Positions 34,070 through 45,820 of a stretch of DNA of 64,000 bases are shown one piece after another. The stretch lies in assembly GCA_023634235.1 (NCBI GenBank), contig JAMKCF010000001.1:7814758-7878757 (forward strand), given 5' to 3'. The position numbers were made by a program, and so were the translations under genes. Position 1 is the first letter of the stretch. The number at the start of each line of letters is the position of its first letter. Source of the DNA: Pisaster brevispinus (taxonomy: Eukaryota; Echinodermata; Asteroidea; Forcipulatida; Asteriidae). The notes beneath the pieces are model-generated. The model did not search any database, was not told where the DNA came from, and saw nothing but the letters and a program-made list of their open reading frames with translations.

Positions 34070-34270
34070 CTCACTACCATGGGCAGCGCGTCGTATCGAT
34101 ACCTCTCGTCACTATGATCGAGCAAGGCATGCTGGGAAAAAATGGCGCGGCGAGATCGATCACCCCTGGGAACGAGGTTGGCCTATGATGGCTATGATCA
34201 ACCAATGCATTCTAAGACGAAAAGGAAATGGCGTTCACCACTGGGAACGAGGTTGATGTCGTATATCAAT
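34070..34270. mobile_element. Cluster of CCTC...GGGAACGAGGTTG MITE fragments
   Basis: GGGAACGAGGTTG occurs at about 34177 and again about 34242, and a further decayed copy (AAAACGAGGTTGG) lies about 34271. The left partner CAGCCTCACTACCATGGGCAGCGCG begins near 34074. They belong to the same family as 29420-29475. Nested or tandem insertion of the same family is likely. The preceding 33880-34070 stretch is GC-richer noncoding DNA. Confidence 0.5.
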
Positions 34271-34289
34271 GAAAACGAGGTTGGATTGT

Positions 34290-36085
34290 CGCGTACGTAG
34301 ACTTTGTAGCATAGCATAGTAGTAATGTTCGTTATTAACTATCTACTCGTTCCCTCGTGTAAACACAGTCATAGTTGAGTTGCCAATCGAAGGTAAATAA
34401 TGTTACAGCACTTGTGTGGAGAAGAGTAAATATTTTTCATGTGTTTAGCTTGTTGTTTGTATTCATGTTATTTATATCAGGGATATATTAGTACCTATAT
34501 TAGTCGTGTATTATAGTTGATGTGAATGTATTTGTAAATCGTGTAATTGATAGACGAAATCAAATTTGTTTTCTTGAACTCTGAAAAGCATAGGCTTAGT
34601 CTCATAAAAATTGGGGAATCTAAAAACCAATGATGGAGTTTTGCTTTCGTTTTTTTCCTGCTGTTTGTGAATCAAATTTGATCGTTCTTTGTGTGATACT
34701 TTTTGTGTGATTTTGTTTATCTGTCAGATGTCATAGCCTCTGGCTAATAGCTTTTCAGAGAAATTGTTGACTTTGAGTAGGAAATTATCTTCATTATTCG
34801 TGTTTCTGGCATAGTCATAGTTAAGCGTTTCTCCGTATATACGAATGCTTTGAAATTGAACACATGTATGGGGGTGTGCTGTAGTCAAATTGCCTTGCCT
34901 GTGTGGTTTTTGGTCCGGCAGGTCTCCATAATTGAAACTTACTGATCGAATGTTACTTGTCATGTTTGTAGATACCCCGTCTGCTGACAAATGTTTTAAA
35001 AACATCCCATCACACGTTAATTGCATTTACAAGTGTTTGGGCCGGCCAAGCATACAAAGTGGATTGGCCTAATGGGAGTTATTTTTATGTAGCTTTATAA
35101 TTGTAAAATTCTCTGGAAAACTTTACATTTATTGTTCATGTATGATGTATTTTGTTTGTTTATTAGTTGTTATTTTGTAACGTCAACAGTTGTCTGAGTC
35201 TTTTATTTAGGTTGAGAGTTGGACATACCGACATGACAGACACAAGTTAAAATAATGATTAGATTTTAGAAACTTAAAGCACTCAATCTGGATTAGATAG
35301 TCAGCATGGACAGTGCGTTGTGACTTTGTCAGTGGTATTTTTTTGTTGATAATTAGGCAGCAAGTTTTTTCTAGAATACTTGTGCAATAGTCATTTTATC
35401 TTTGACAAAGTTGGGGGATTTATCATTATTTCATTTAGGTGTTTCTTGAAAGGTGAAGCTTTCATGGAAGCTTTCACTTTTTTATTACAATTATTAAGAA
35501 ATGTTTTGTTTACACTTTAAAAAAAAAATCATTTTACTGTAGTAGGCCTGTGAGTGCTGAACTCGCAATGTTTGTGCAATTTGTGATGATCGTATAGCTG
35601 TCATTTCTTTTTATGTTTTTTAAAATAAAGAGCAGTGGTATAGGCCTTCACTTGTTTTTGTATAATTTTAAATAGTAAGCTTTTTAACTCAAACTGAATA
35701 AAAGATAGGTGTAAGTCCATAGTGGTTTTTTGCACATTTTGAATAAGTCAGTTGAAATGGTTACAAATTGCCTGTTTCTAAGTATAATCTTTGTTGTTCT
35801 GTTGGGTATTGTTTGGCAAAGTGATATCATCACTTGCAGGGTAAATGCATGCAGCATGTTGGTCTGTAATTGGATGTGCTATATTTCATTTTATTTGCTA
35901 GCAAACATAAACAGAACATTACAAAATTACAAACAATGCAATGGAAGTGCAACCAATTTCAATTTGGAATTACTGTGGCCATAGCGATTGAGTTCTCATA
36001 GTTGTTTCATCATAAATATACATATTTTTTTTTATACAGTCAATGCACTAACATTGTTGGGTTTGTTTTGTTCTGTTATTTTTCA
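34290..36085. other. AT-rich stretch before the Helentron genes, no gene seen
   Basis: No supported coding region. A minus-strand frame at 34724-35026 has no recognisable domain. A small inverted pair GTGAAGCTTTC / GAAGCTTTCAC lies at about 35452-35479. This stretch separates the minus-strand OB-fold gene from the plus-strand Helentron genes and, if both belong to one element, would hold a bidirectional control region (inference). Confidence 0.35.
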
Positions 36086-36093
36086 GAACGAGA

Positions 36094-37237
36094 TGCCGAA
36101 ATACCATGTAGCTTTGAGAGAAGAGGAGGTGGCTTTGCGATGTCTGAGGTGGACTGGAAGGATGTTCTCTGACAGATGTGTGTTTCTTTCTGACTTGACC
36201 ATTTTTTTCCACTTGTGTTTGTTCTTCTGTGATCTATTCTTCCTTTTCACAAAGTACTCAAGTGTCTATGCCTGAGGACGTTACTGAGAAACTTGCAGAT
36301 GTGCAGGCTATCAGTGACAGCCAAAAAAGTTGTAATAATATGATTGATGAACGTTGTAATGATATGATTGATGAACGTTGTAATGATATGATTGATGAAC
36401 GTTGTATTGATATGATTGATAAACGTTGTAATGATATGATTGATAAACGTTGTAATGATATGATTGATAAACATTGTAATGATGATAGAAGTTATATGAA
36501 ACATGAAAATCATATTAAGTATCAGATTGATGAGAAGCTTGAGAATCAAAGTCATGAAAACGGTAAGATGGAAAGTTATGAGCATGATAAGGTTGAAAAC
36601 AATGAGAGGCCTGAGAAGAGTAAGGACAATGTTGAGCTTAAGTGGCAAGGAAAAAGTCTCAGTGTAGAAGCTATGACAGAAGTGATGAAAAGCAGAGAAA
36701 GAACAGTCCATTTAAGATTCACAAAACTGGCCCTCGGAAACAAGAATCAAAGTAATCAAAATGTGTACCAAATGGAGAGACATAGAGGTCATCGCACTTT
36801 TGAGAAGACTGGCAAGCATCATGTATATAAGAAAAGTATGATAAAGATGAGTGTGCTGTTTGTAGTACCAGTGAAGCAGAGGTGTCCTCATTCATTGAAA
36901 AGGAAAGTAATTGAAATATGTACATGTAAGAAGAGCCATAAACGTCAGAGAAAGAATAGGAAAATTAAAACAAGTGGATACACAGTGCCGAGCCACACAC
37001 GAGTGACCAAAAAGTCCAAGAAACGCATTTATGTATAATTATCGCAAAAATGGTAAATCTGTAGAGGTTTGTATGAAAAAGGAGGATAGACATACACATG
37101 AAGAATTGAGGAAAACCATATTTTGTCATACAAGAACTATCAACAAAATCATCAATGCAGATCAAGATAAGAGAACAAAGAAAGTCAAAAATATAATGAA
37201 AGGCAAGATTAGGTCGAAAGCTGAGAAAGTCTTTTGA
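36094..37237 (+). pseudogene. Helentron N-terminal region with seven-residue tandem repeats
   Basis: A first short frame at 36094 (MPKYHVALREEEVALRC) precedes the long frame 36229-37038, whose ATG in good context is at 36268 (MPEDVTEKLADVQAI). A 21-bp unit encoding NDMIDER-C or NDMIDKR-C is repeated about six times at 36336-36480. The repeat is followed by a charged, Lys/Arg/His-rich stretch. A frame change near 37035 leads into 37031-37237, also very basic. No catalytic motif is visible. An intron between 36170 and 36260 is possible (TTTTCACAAAG acceptor-like). Function unknown; it probably forms the disordered head of the element polyprotein. Confidence 0.5.
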
Positions 37238-37239
37238 AT

Positions 37240-38042
37240 TTAGATAACGAAAACTTCAGGAGTTAAAAGTTGTAGACCATGGCAGTTCATCTATCTGTTG
37301 GCTGTGTGATAAAATTGATAAATGTGGCACAAGGAAGATGCAATGTGATAAATGTTGTTCAGGATTTTTGGATATGGAGAAACATTTGATTTGTAAGACA
37401 TTCACTTGGGTTTGCCGTAAATGTGGACATGGTAATTACAGTGACACTTTATTTCATAATTTTGGTATACCTACAGATGAGAATTTTTTTGACTTGGCAT
37501 GCAGTGGAATGGACCAGTGTTATACTGATGGGTTTATGGATCAGGTGGATGCAAAGAAGGATAGGAGAATACAAATCTCGTCAATAGTGGGACACAGGTA
37601 TGTTGAACTAAACCGTAGAAAGCAGTCATTGAGAAAACAAACTGGTGGTTACAACTTTAGAAAGAAAAAAACAAATTCAACTTCCTCCAATGAGCCAAGT
37701 GTAAGCTGTAAATCAAAATTTTAAGACAAAGCACATGACAGAACACAATATGAAGTGTCGCCAAAAATGGTTACAAGATCTCAAAATTCTAGATCGTTGC
37801 TGTTCATTAATGAGACTGTAAAAGCAAAAACACAGAGTAGTACCAGGAATGCTCCAAAAACTACACTCGAGAAAGAATCACCTAAATGTGAATTTGATGT
37901 GATTGAAGTTGGGTCGAAGAAATCTAAAAAGCAGATGGAAACAGTGAATCATAGAGAAAGATACAAAAATAAAACAGGATGTCCTAGACACACATCAAAG
38001 AGAAAGGCTGATTCAAATGCAAACAATGAGGCCACAAAATGA
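37240..38042 (+). pseudogene. PHD-type zinc finger and basic linker of the Helentron protein
   Basis: From about 37296 the frame reads CWLCDKIDKCGTRKMQCDKC, then CSGFLDMEKHLIC and WVCRKCG, which gives C2-C2-H-C-C2 spacing as in a PHD finger (CX2C, CX2C, HX2C, CX2C). The ORF goes on to 37724 with a basic Ser/Asn-rich end. A second basic frame, 37755-38042, follows after a stop. PHD fingers usually read histone H3 tails. A targeting role in an element protein is inference. About 110 residues between the finger and the stop match no domain. Confidence 0.65.
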
Positions 38043-38059
38043 CATTCAAAGATGCATGT

Positions 38060-39023
38060 GAGTTGAAACCTGCCAAAATGAAACGTGAAACTGAATAGTA
38101 ACCATAAGGTAATTGATCAAACATTGGTTGTACAAGGCAGTTGTCATCAAGGTGATGTTAGATTTGCAAGGAACAGTGGAAAGCAGTGTGTGGCAATGAG
38201 CCTTAGTGCTATTATGAGAAGTCAGACAGTGTTTGAAATATTGGCAAATGAATGAAATGGACAATGTGCTGAATACTGGTAATGAGTTATATGGATTTTT
38301 ACAGAGAAGTTCAACCATGAATAATGAGTATTTGCTTGTTAGTGAATTACCAGCCGATTTAAATGTGTATGAAAGCAACTTTAGTATGAATTACGGGAAC
38401 CCGTGACTGTAACATTTAATGAAAAAGATCCAAGTTTGGAAGAGTATGACATGGTTTCACTTAGAAAAGCTGTTGAACAAACAATTCAGAAATACCAAGC
38501 ATGTTTCATATGTTTTCATGGGAGCACTTTTGCAGTGATTGCTGAAGATGGTATTTATTATGTGTTTGATTCTCATTCTAGAAATGTCTGTGGCAGTCAA
38601 GTTCAAGATGGGACAAGCATTATGATGCGTGCAGTTTCATGGCATGGTGTTTACAGGTATTGTCTCAATTTAGCTCAATCAATGAATCTGTCAGTTAATG
38701 AACAGTTTGAAATAACTGGTGTCAATCTGTGCATAAGCGACAATGCTGTAACATGTACACAGGAACATATGCAAGCCAAACATACTTGTACTGATAGTGT
38801 AGTTGATGATTGTAAGGACTGGAGTATGGATATGTTGCAAGATGATGTAGTGGATTTGACTCTTGAGGAAGATGATCAATTAGAAAGTGCTTCTACTTGT
38901 AGACTTGGAAATAGTGTAGATGATGGGAGTAACAGTTCTGATGTTGGGAGCTTGAATTGTAACAAAATGAACAGTCATGATATTGGCCTATCTCGTGTTG
39001 ACATTTACTCCTCTCACGTTTGA
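38060..39023 (+). pseudogene. C76-like (herpesvirus-tegument-type) cysteine protease domain
   Basis: The reading starts near 38098 with VVQGSCHQGDVRF and GKQCVAMSL. The QGD..F....G.QC pattern carries the likely catalytic Cys. After a frame change near 38240-38400 it continues in 38403-39023 with FICFHGSTFAVIAEDGIYYVFDSHSR, where the Asp-Ser-His block supplies the catalytic His/Asp. This pattern is known from ubiquitin-specific proteases of the C76 type and from related proteins in mobile elements of fish and invertebrates. The C-terminal part (about residues 110-206) is acidic and Ser-rich. At least two frameshifts are present. Confidence 0.65.
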
Positions 39024-39029
39024 GTTTCA

Positions 39030-40400
39030 ACAGTATTTGTGATAAGCTTGAAAAATCACGATTGAAGTCTTCTATTGTCTCTGAAAAATGTGCAGTAATT
39101 GAAAAGCCTGATCATGTGAAGAAGATTAGAGGTGATGGTAATTGTTTTTTTCCGAGCAATTTCATAATATGCTCTATCTGAAAACAGTCATATGAAGTTG
39201 AGGATTGCTACTGTTGATCACTTGTTAGAAAACCAAGGTAAATTTCAATGTGGTTTTAGAGATTGATTTGTTAGCCTGGAGGACTATGCTCAAGTTAAAG
39301 TCACTAAGCGGACTTAAGGCTGAGTGGCGAGATTCGTTTGGGAGGAAGTATACCGCCCGATTATAAAAGATTGTAAACCTCTCTGTCAGAGTACACACAA
39401 TTCCCTAAAATAATCACACAGATAGGACACAGTTTAACAGTGACCTTGACCTCAAAAGTAATGTATTGTCATTCACCTTCAACTCCAGAAGTTGGGCAAA
39501 ATAACTAGTCTGTAAGCACTTAGAATATGAGACCCCAAATTATCTACAAGTCATATAAACAACTACTACTACACCTAGCAATACTCAATACCAGTAAGAG
39601 GCAACACATACACAGAGCACCACGCCGCAGTTGCACGCCTAGCCCAGCGCAACCCAGCTACCTTAGACCTTGAGCACACAGCTCGGTCCCGGCAACAACA
39701 CACGACCCGCTCCGCTACACAGCCCTCTCGGAATACAGTAGTTGTCTGCCTCGCACACAGCGACGGCAACCATCGGGTCGTTGCACTTAACCCAGTTCAA
39801 CTACACTGCAGTACAGCTAGCTCCGGCTGATCGTCTTGTGTATTTATCACGACGATCGCCTGCACGCGCACAGCCTTAAACAACGCTGCCTAAAATGCAC
39901 AAATTGATGAACAACTCTCAAATACTTACTGAATATGCTGCACAGAATTTCTGGAACAAGTCCCTCTACTAGTACAGTACTACTCTGCAAAACCCAAAAC
40001 AGCAGCTTTTATCACGCTTTCCTGAAAGCCATGTGCACGCCCAACAGCGCACAATATCTTACATAAACTTAACTAACTTCTTTAAAGTTACGGGCAACTA
40101 GCCCAACTGAACTAAACTACCGCACAAGTCAGAGTTCACCTGACTTCTCGTGGCGGGAACTTGCACCTTGCACCAACCCTATTGGTGCAAGCCAAACACA
40201 TGACCAATGACGTCGTTCACACATCACGTGCGATGTCACATGACTAAACAAACTCATGCAATTCCATCACAATATGTACATTTGATGATGTAAATAATTG
40301 GTATAGATTTTCTACAACAACCGTCCAAGTTTGGGAATGGCAATTTACTTGTATCACAGAGGAAGAGTCCATTATGATGTTGTTTTGTCAGTTGCTGAGA
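39030..40400 (+). pseudogene. OTU cysteine protease domain, split by an insertion
   Basis: At 39113-39280 the sequence reads KKIRGDGNCFFRAI (with a shift), where DGNC is the OTU catalytic signature (Cys codon at 39143-39145), then MKLRIATVDHLLENQGKFQC and SLEDY. Homology stops at 39286 and resumes about 40247. It then reads TFDDVNNWYRFSTTTVQVWEW and, in the neighbouring frame, HYDVVLSV, which matches the catalytic-His end of OTU domains. OTU enzymes remove ubiquitin. Several Helitron2 elements carry one. The domain is destroyed by the 955-bp insertion and by frameshifts. Confidence 0.75.
39287..40241. mobile_element. Solo-LTR-like insertion in the OTU domain
   Basis: 955 bp with no coding frame, GC-richer than its surroundings, sit inside the OTU domain. 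GACTA flanks both sides (39282-39286 and 40242-40246), fitting a 5-bp target duplication. The block TCGTTTGGGAGGAAGTATACC (first bases at about 39331) resembles TCGTTTGGAGAAGATTTACC in the LTR of gypsy B, in the same plus-strand sense. I read it as a relative of that LTR, oriented on the minus strand. The left end TGCTC and right end CACAT are not perfect LTR termini, so limits may be off by a few bases. Confidence 0.55.
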
Positions 40401-40419
40401 TAACTGTGCAATTATCTGA

Positions 40420-41650
40420 GGCGAAAAGAAAAAAAAAAACATCTTTGAAGAAGACAGTGCAGTGTGATGAATCCATAGTATTTAAACATAACGATAGTCT
40501 GAAAACTAGTGAACAAAGTGACAGCAAAAACTGTAGTGAACAAAGGGACAGCAAAAACTGTAGTGAACAAAGTGACAGCAAAAACTGTAGTGAACAAATT
40601 GACAGCAAAAACTGTGAAACCAAAAAGGAAAAAGCGTGTCAACTTGAAGCTAGAGAAAAATACAGAATGAAACATAGCATTGATGAACACAAACAAGACA
40701 AATCAAAGTACAATAAAAAATGTTACAGTAAAAATGCTGAAACTATAAAACAAAAGGTGAAAACAAAATATCAGGAGAGTTTGTTTTAAATCTGGAAGAC
40801 TCAGTGCTGGAAAAGCCAGATATCAGAAATCCAAGGATGAAATAGCTGTATGTAAGAAAAAGAAGTACTAAGACAATCCTTCATATAGAGACAGTGTGAA
40901 GATCATTAGTAACAAAAAGTACAAAGAAAATGCTCAACATAGAGAAACGCTGATTAGTGATGGAAAATCTAAATACGCGAACAATGCTAACTATAGAGAG
41001 AGCCTAATTAACAAGGGCAAATCTAAATATTGCAACAATGCTAAATATAGAGAGAGCTTAATTGATAAGGGCAAATTTAAATATTGTAACAATGCTAGAT
41101 ATAGAGAGAGCTTAATTGATAGGGGCAAATTTAAATATTGTAACAATGCTAGATATAGAGAGCTTAATTGATTAGGGCAAATTTAAATATTGTAACAATA
41201 CTAGATATAGAGAGAGCTTAATGAAAAAGGGCAAATTTAAATATTGCAACAATGCTCTATATAGAGAGAACTTAAATGATAAGGGCAAATCTAAATATTG
41301 TAACAATGCTAGATTCAAAGAAAGACTACTCGCATACAATAAAGCTAAATATCAGAACAAAATACACAAAAATGCACTTATTCAGAATATTAAAAGAAAG
41401 TATCACTTGAATTGTTGTTACAAGAAAAACCTAATCCAGTATGGAAAGCAAAAATATCACACGAATAAAGCTTTTAAAGAAAATATGATTAATAACAATC
41501 GCAAGCGTGCCTTGAATAGAAAGGAACAGGCAGTCAGTATCAGTCACGTGACAAAGATGTTTAGGAAAGAAATTTCACAAGGACCTGAATATGTTTGTGC
41601 TGTTTGTCTTAAACTTCTCTTTCGAAAACAGGTTCTGAAATGTAAACAAG
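40420..41650 (+). pseudogene. Helentron linker with 27-bp and 54-bp coding tandem repeats
   Basis: 40490-40620 contains four 27-bp units encoding SEQSDSKNC-like nonapeptides. 40900-41330 contains about seven 54-bp units encoding GKFKYCNNARYRESLIDK-like 18-residue repeats. One unit near 41155 lost six bases and another carries a stop near 41173, so the frame is broken. A Lys/Tyr/Asn-rich continuation to 41667 ends with CAVCLKLLFRKQVLKC. Degenerate KY..N..YRE repeats are typical ahead of Helitron2 Rep domains. Here they are unusually uniform, which suggests recent unit duplication or conversion. They are probably DNA-binding or spacer segments. Confidence 0.65.
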
Positions 41651-41671
41651 ATAAATACAGAGACTAGTTTT

Positions 41672-44502
41672 TTGTCTGCAAATTATGTCCATACTTGTAG
41701 TCAAAATTGTCCATCAAGTTGTCCTGTGGTAAAGTCTAGTAGATCATGCTTGTGGATATGCTACACATGTCATAGGAAACTACTCAATGATGACTTTCCA
41801 GCAGAGGCGTATGTCAATAATTTAACACTCACAGATATTCCACAGGAATTAGATTGTTTAAATGGTTTAGAAAAACATTTGATTGCAATAAATATCCCAT
41901 TCACTAAGATGATAGCATTACCTAAAGGAGGACAGCATGGTGTCAGAGGACCAGTTGTATGTGTGCCATCCAATGTAACAGAAACTGTAAAGTCATTACC
42001 AAGAAGTAGAAATGATGATCAGATGATTAGAGTGAAATTAAAGAGAAAGCTGACTTACCGTGGACATTATCAGTATGAGTTTGTCAACAAGAAAAATGTA
42101 GAGAATGCATTGCACTATCTTAAACATAATAACGTGTGGTATCAAGATATTGAAATTAACACTGACTAGGAAGATCCATTATTAGAAGATGTTGCAGTAA
42201 GTGCAGAAAGTGATGAAGGAGTAGTTGATAAGAATGACAGTGATGAGGAAACTGATGAGGATCGCTTGCGTGGAATTCCACTTGATACATGTTTGCAGCC
42301 AGCAGATATAGGTCAGGAAATTCTGGTTCAGTATTTTGATGATATACTTTGTGTTGCACCATGTAAAGGAAATAATCCAGTCAGAGTTTTAATGGAAAAA
42401 GGCAATGAAGCAAAATGCTTTCCAACAATATTTTCTCAAGGAACTCCCATATTTAGTGATAAACGTGATGTGAAGCTAACTCTGTGTAGATATCTGCATA
42501 ATAGACTGATGCATGCTGATAATAGGTTTGCAAAAAACACGCAGTACATTTTTATGCACAATATTTGTTGGAGATTCAAAAAGTAATGTCATGTGTTTCT
42601 ATTGCATTGCGTAAAAACTCTGGCAGAATGTACAATGATGAGAAAGTAGAAGCAAAAATGATTAATGACAAGGAACATTTGAGGGATATTCTAAAGTCTG
42701 ATAGTGGATACAAATTTCTGAAACCGATCAGAGGAACACCTCCATATTGGCAAGCAACACAAAAAGATGTTTTAGCTATGATAAGACAGTTAGGAATCCC
42801 AACTTGGTTTTGCTCATTCTCAGCAGCAGATATGAGATGGCCTGAAGTTATCAACACAATACTGCGACAGCAAGGTGATTCAAGAGATGTAAATGATTTA
42901 GACTGGAATGAGAAATGCAATGTATTGAGAAGTAATCCTGTTACTGCAGCTAGAAGTTTGACAAGCGATTTCATACTTTTTTAAGAGATGTCATTATGTC
43001 AAAGGCTAAACCTATTGGAAAAGTGAATGATTATTTTTACAGAGTGGAATTTCAACAAAGAGGATCTCCTCATACACATTGTCTTTTCTGGATTGAAAAT
43101 GCACCAAGATTAGGACATGATCAGGACAAGGATGTTGTTACATTTATTGATAGATATGTCAGTTGTGAGTTGCCATCCAAGGAAGAAGATAATAAACTTT
43201 TTGAGATTATCAGCCGGGTATAACTTCATAGTCGCAAGCATTCGAAGTCGTGTAAGAAAAAAGGTAATTAGTGCAAGTATTGAAGTCACTTTGGGTTGCA
43301 ATAAAAGATGAAGAAAACCAACACATGACAACTATTGAATTGTTTGAGCATATTGGTATTACACAAGAGGAATTTGAGAAGGCCAACAATGTGTTAAACA
43401 AGAAAACCACTATTATACTGAAAAGACAACCACAGGATGTTTGGGTAAATTTTACAATCCTCATTTGATAAAATGTTGGAATGCAAATATGGATATTCAG
43501 TTCATCTGTGATGTGTATGCTTGTGTGGCCTACATAGTATCGTATATGGCTAAAGCTGAACGTGAAATGGGTGTTTCGTTGTCACATGCTCAGAGTGAGG
43601 CACAGAAAGGTAATTTAGATGCCAAACAGAGTATGAAGAAACTTGGTTCTGTGTATCTGCATAATCGTGAAGTATCCGCACAAGAAGCAGTGTATCGGGT
43701 CTGTGGTTTGAGATTAAAAGAAGGATCTAAAGAAGTACAGTTTATACCTGTTGGTGAGAATCCTGTCAGAATGAGTTTACAGATAAGTGTGATTAAAAGT
43801 AAATGTGATGGAGATGATGACATATGGATGACGAGCAGAATTGATCGATACCTTGGAAGGCCAGATACTGAGGAATTTGATTCAATGTGCTTAGGAAAAT
43901 TCTGTTCAGAATATAGAGTAATATATACAGGCAGCAACAAAACCAAAGGAGAAAATAAAAAGAAACGGTTGCCAGTTCATACATTAAGTAATCATTTAGG
44001 TTATATACAGAAGCGAAGTCGAAGTGATCCAGCAGTCATTAGATACCCTAGATTTTCAGTTGTCAAATGTCCAGAGAAATACTATCAGAGTGTCCTTCAA
44101 TTATTTCTTCCATATCGTGTTGATGCACAACTGAAGCCGTCAAAGTTCGATTTGTATGAAGACTTTTTCATGAAAAGTTGTGTTCGATTGAATAATGAGC
44201 TGCAGTCTGTCAAGTGCATTGTTGAGAAGAATCGATCTTTGTATGAGTGTAATGTTGAGGCACTGGATGAAGCAAAACAATTTCTTGAGAAATTTGGTCC
44301 ACAAGAAGATGCATGGGCCCAGAGTTGTCCTGAAACAGAACAAGAGAGACCTGAGTGCCAAAACCAACGTCCTGAACTAATGAATGATTCTGAAGATGAA
44401 TGTGAAATTCCTGATTTGAAATCTGACAGTAATAAAGAAGTATTGAGCCATATTCAGATAGAATATCAAAGCATAAAGCAATTGCATTGTGCAGGTCATT
44501 AA
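41672..44502 (+). pseudogene. Helentron Rep region: Cys-rich domain and HUH (Y2) endonuclease
   Basis: 41672-42169 has a Cys-rich segment (CSQNCPSSCP, WICYTCHRKLL) and the conserved PKGGQHGVRGPVVCVPSNV block found N-terminal to Helitron Rep domains. Frames then pass through 42266-42586, 42565-42984 (Helitron_like_N-type: [14 protein letters not shown]) and 42996-43223, which holds the HUH motif [11 protein letters not shown] (His codons 43071 and 43077). 43441-44502 holds AYIVSYMAK with two Tyr (codons 43531 and 43543). Rep nicks and joins single strands for rolling-circle transposition. About five frameshifts separate these pieces. Confidence 0.85.
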
Positions 44503-45820
44503 ATGTAAAACAGAAACAAGTTTTCTATAAAATACGACAGTGGTGTTTGGACAAGACAAATGGCAAACATATAGAGCCATTTCATGTTTTTGTCACTGGT
44601 GGTGCTGGAACAGGAAAGAGTCATTTGATCAAATCAATTTATTATGAAGCAACAAGACTGTTTGCTAGAATGATGGAAAATCCTGATGATGTATCTGTAT
44701 TGCTTACAGCTCCTACTGGTGTTGCAGCTTTCAATACCAATGGTGCCACTATTCACAGTGCATTCTCGATACCTGTAAATGTTAGACTGCCAAACCAGCC
44801 ACTCGGTGAAGATAAGATCAGTACACTTCGGAATAAGTTTCAACAGTTATGCATTTTAATTATAGATGAAATTTCAATGGTAGATAAAAAATTACTGTGC
44901 TACATTCATGGACATCTACGACAGATAAAACAAACAAGAGACTATGGTCCATTCGGTAATGTCAGTATAATAGCTGTTGGAGATTTCTATCAGTTGCCTC
45001 CAGTTAAAGGAAAATCTCTGTACCAAAGCACACTTCAATGTGATTTGTGGAATGATAACTTCCTGAAAGTAGAACTCACTGAGATGATAACTTCCTGAAA
45101 GTAGAACTCACTGAGATAATGAGACAAAAGGAAGATGGATAGTTTGCTGAACTACTGAATAAGCTGCGTGTAAGAAAGAAACAGGAAAAGTTGAGGCAGG
45201 ATGACATGACAATGTTGCATATTTACCCTTGTAACAAGCAAGTTGATGAATATAATTTGAAAACCTTGTTTGCAAAGTGTGTAGACTGTGTGTGTATTTT
45301 GGCCAGGGATTTGAAGAAAGATGAAAGAAGTGGTAATATGAAGCGTGCTGAAATAAAAGGAAAGAAATCCTCATTATCAAAATCATTGTGGCTTGGTATT
45401 GGTGCTGGGGTAATGTTAACGAGAAATATCGATGTAAGTGATGGACTTGTGAATGGAGCAGTTGGAACTGTTCATCAAATAATTACGTTAGTAGCTCAGT
45501 CGTCACCAAGTCGAATTGAAATTGATTTTGATAATAAATCTATCGGGTCAAAATTGAAAAGGCAGTCCTCAAGTAATCCAGATGTGCATGTTGTACCTGT
45601 TGAAATGGTAGAAGAAAGTGTTACTAACCAGTATGTGCGACATCAGTTCCCTCTCAAGTTGGCATGGGCTTGTACAGTTCATAAGGTTCAGGGACTCAGT
45701 ACAGACAGAGCAGTTATTTGTCTTCATCGTATTTTGCTGCAGGACAAGCATATGTTGCTTTGAGTAGAGTCACCTCACTTAATGGACTTGTGATAGGATT
45801 CAATGAGAAATGTATTTATT
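44487..45820 (+). pseudogene. Helentron PIF1-family helicase
   Basis: 44487-45098 carries Walker [10 protein letters not shown] (44598-44624), [10 protein letters not shown] (motif Ia) and Walker [11 protein letters not shown], then [10 protein letters not shown] (motif III). A 32-bp exact tandem duplication at 45053-45116 shifts the frame and creates the stop at 45098. 45191-45763 continues with GAGVMLTRNI and [14 protein letters not shown] (late helicase motifs). After one more shift near 45735, [11 protein letters not shown] and [10 protein letters not shown] close the domain. The enzyme would unwind DNA 5' to 3' during rolling-circle transposition. Confidence 0.9.

Noticed and set aside
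36247..36711. Minus-strand 154-codon ORF with IITTFINH repeats
   Set aside because: It is the reverse complement of the 21-bp coding repeat; hydrophobic periodicity is a by-product.
40896..41330. 54-bp repeats considered as a CRISPR or satellite array
   Set aside because: The units are contiguous, have no spacers and encode an in-frame 18-residue repeat in the Helentron protein.
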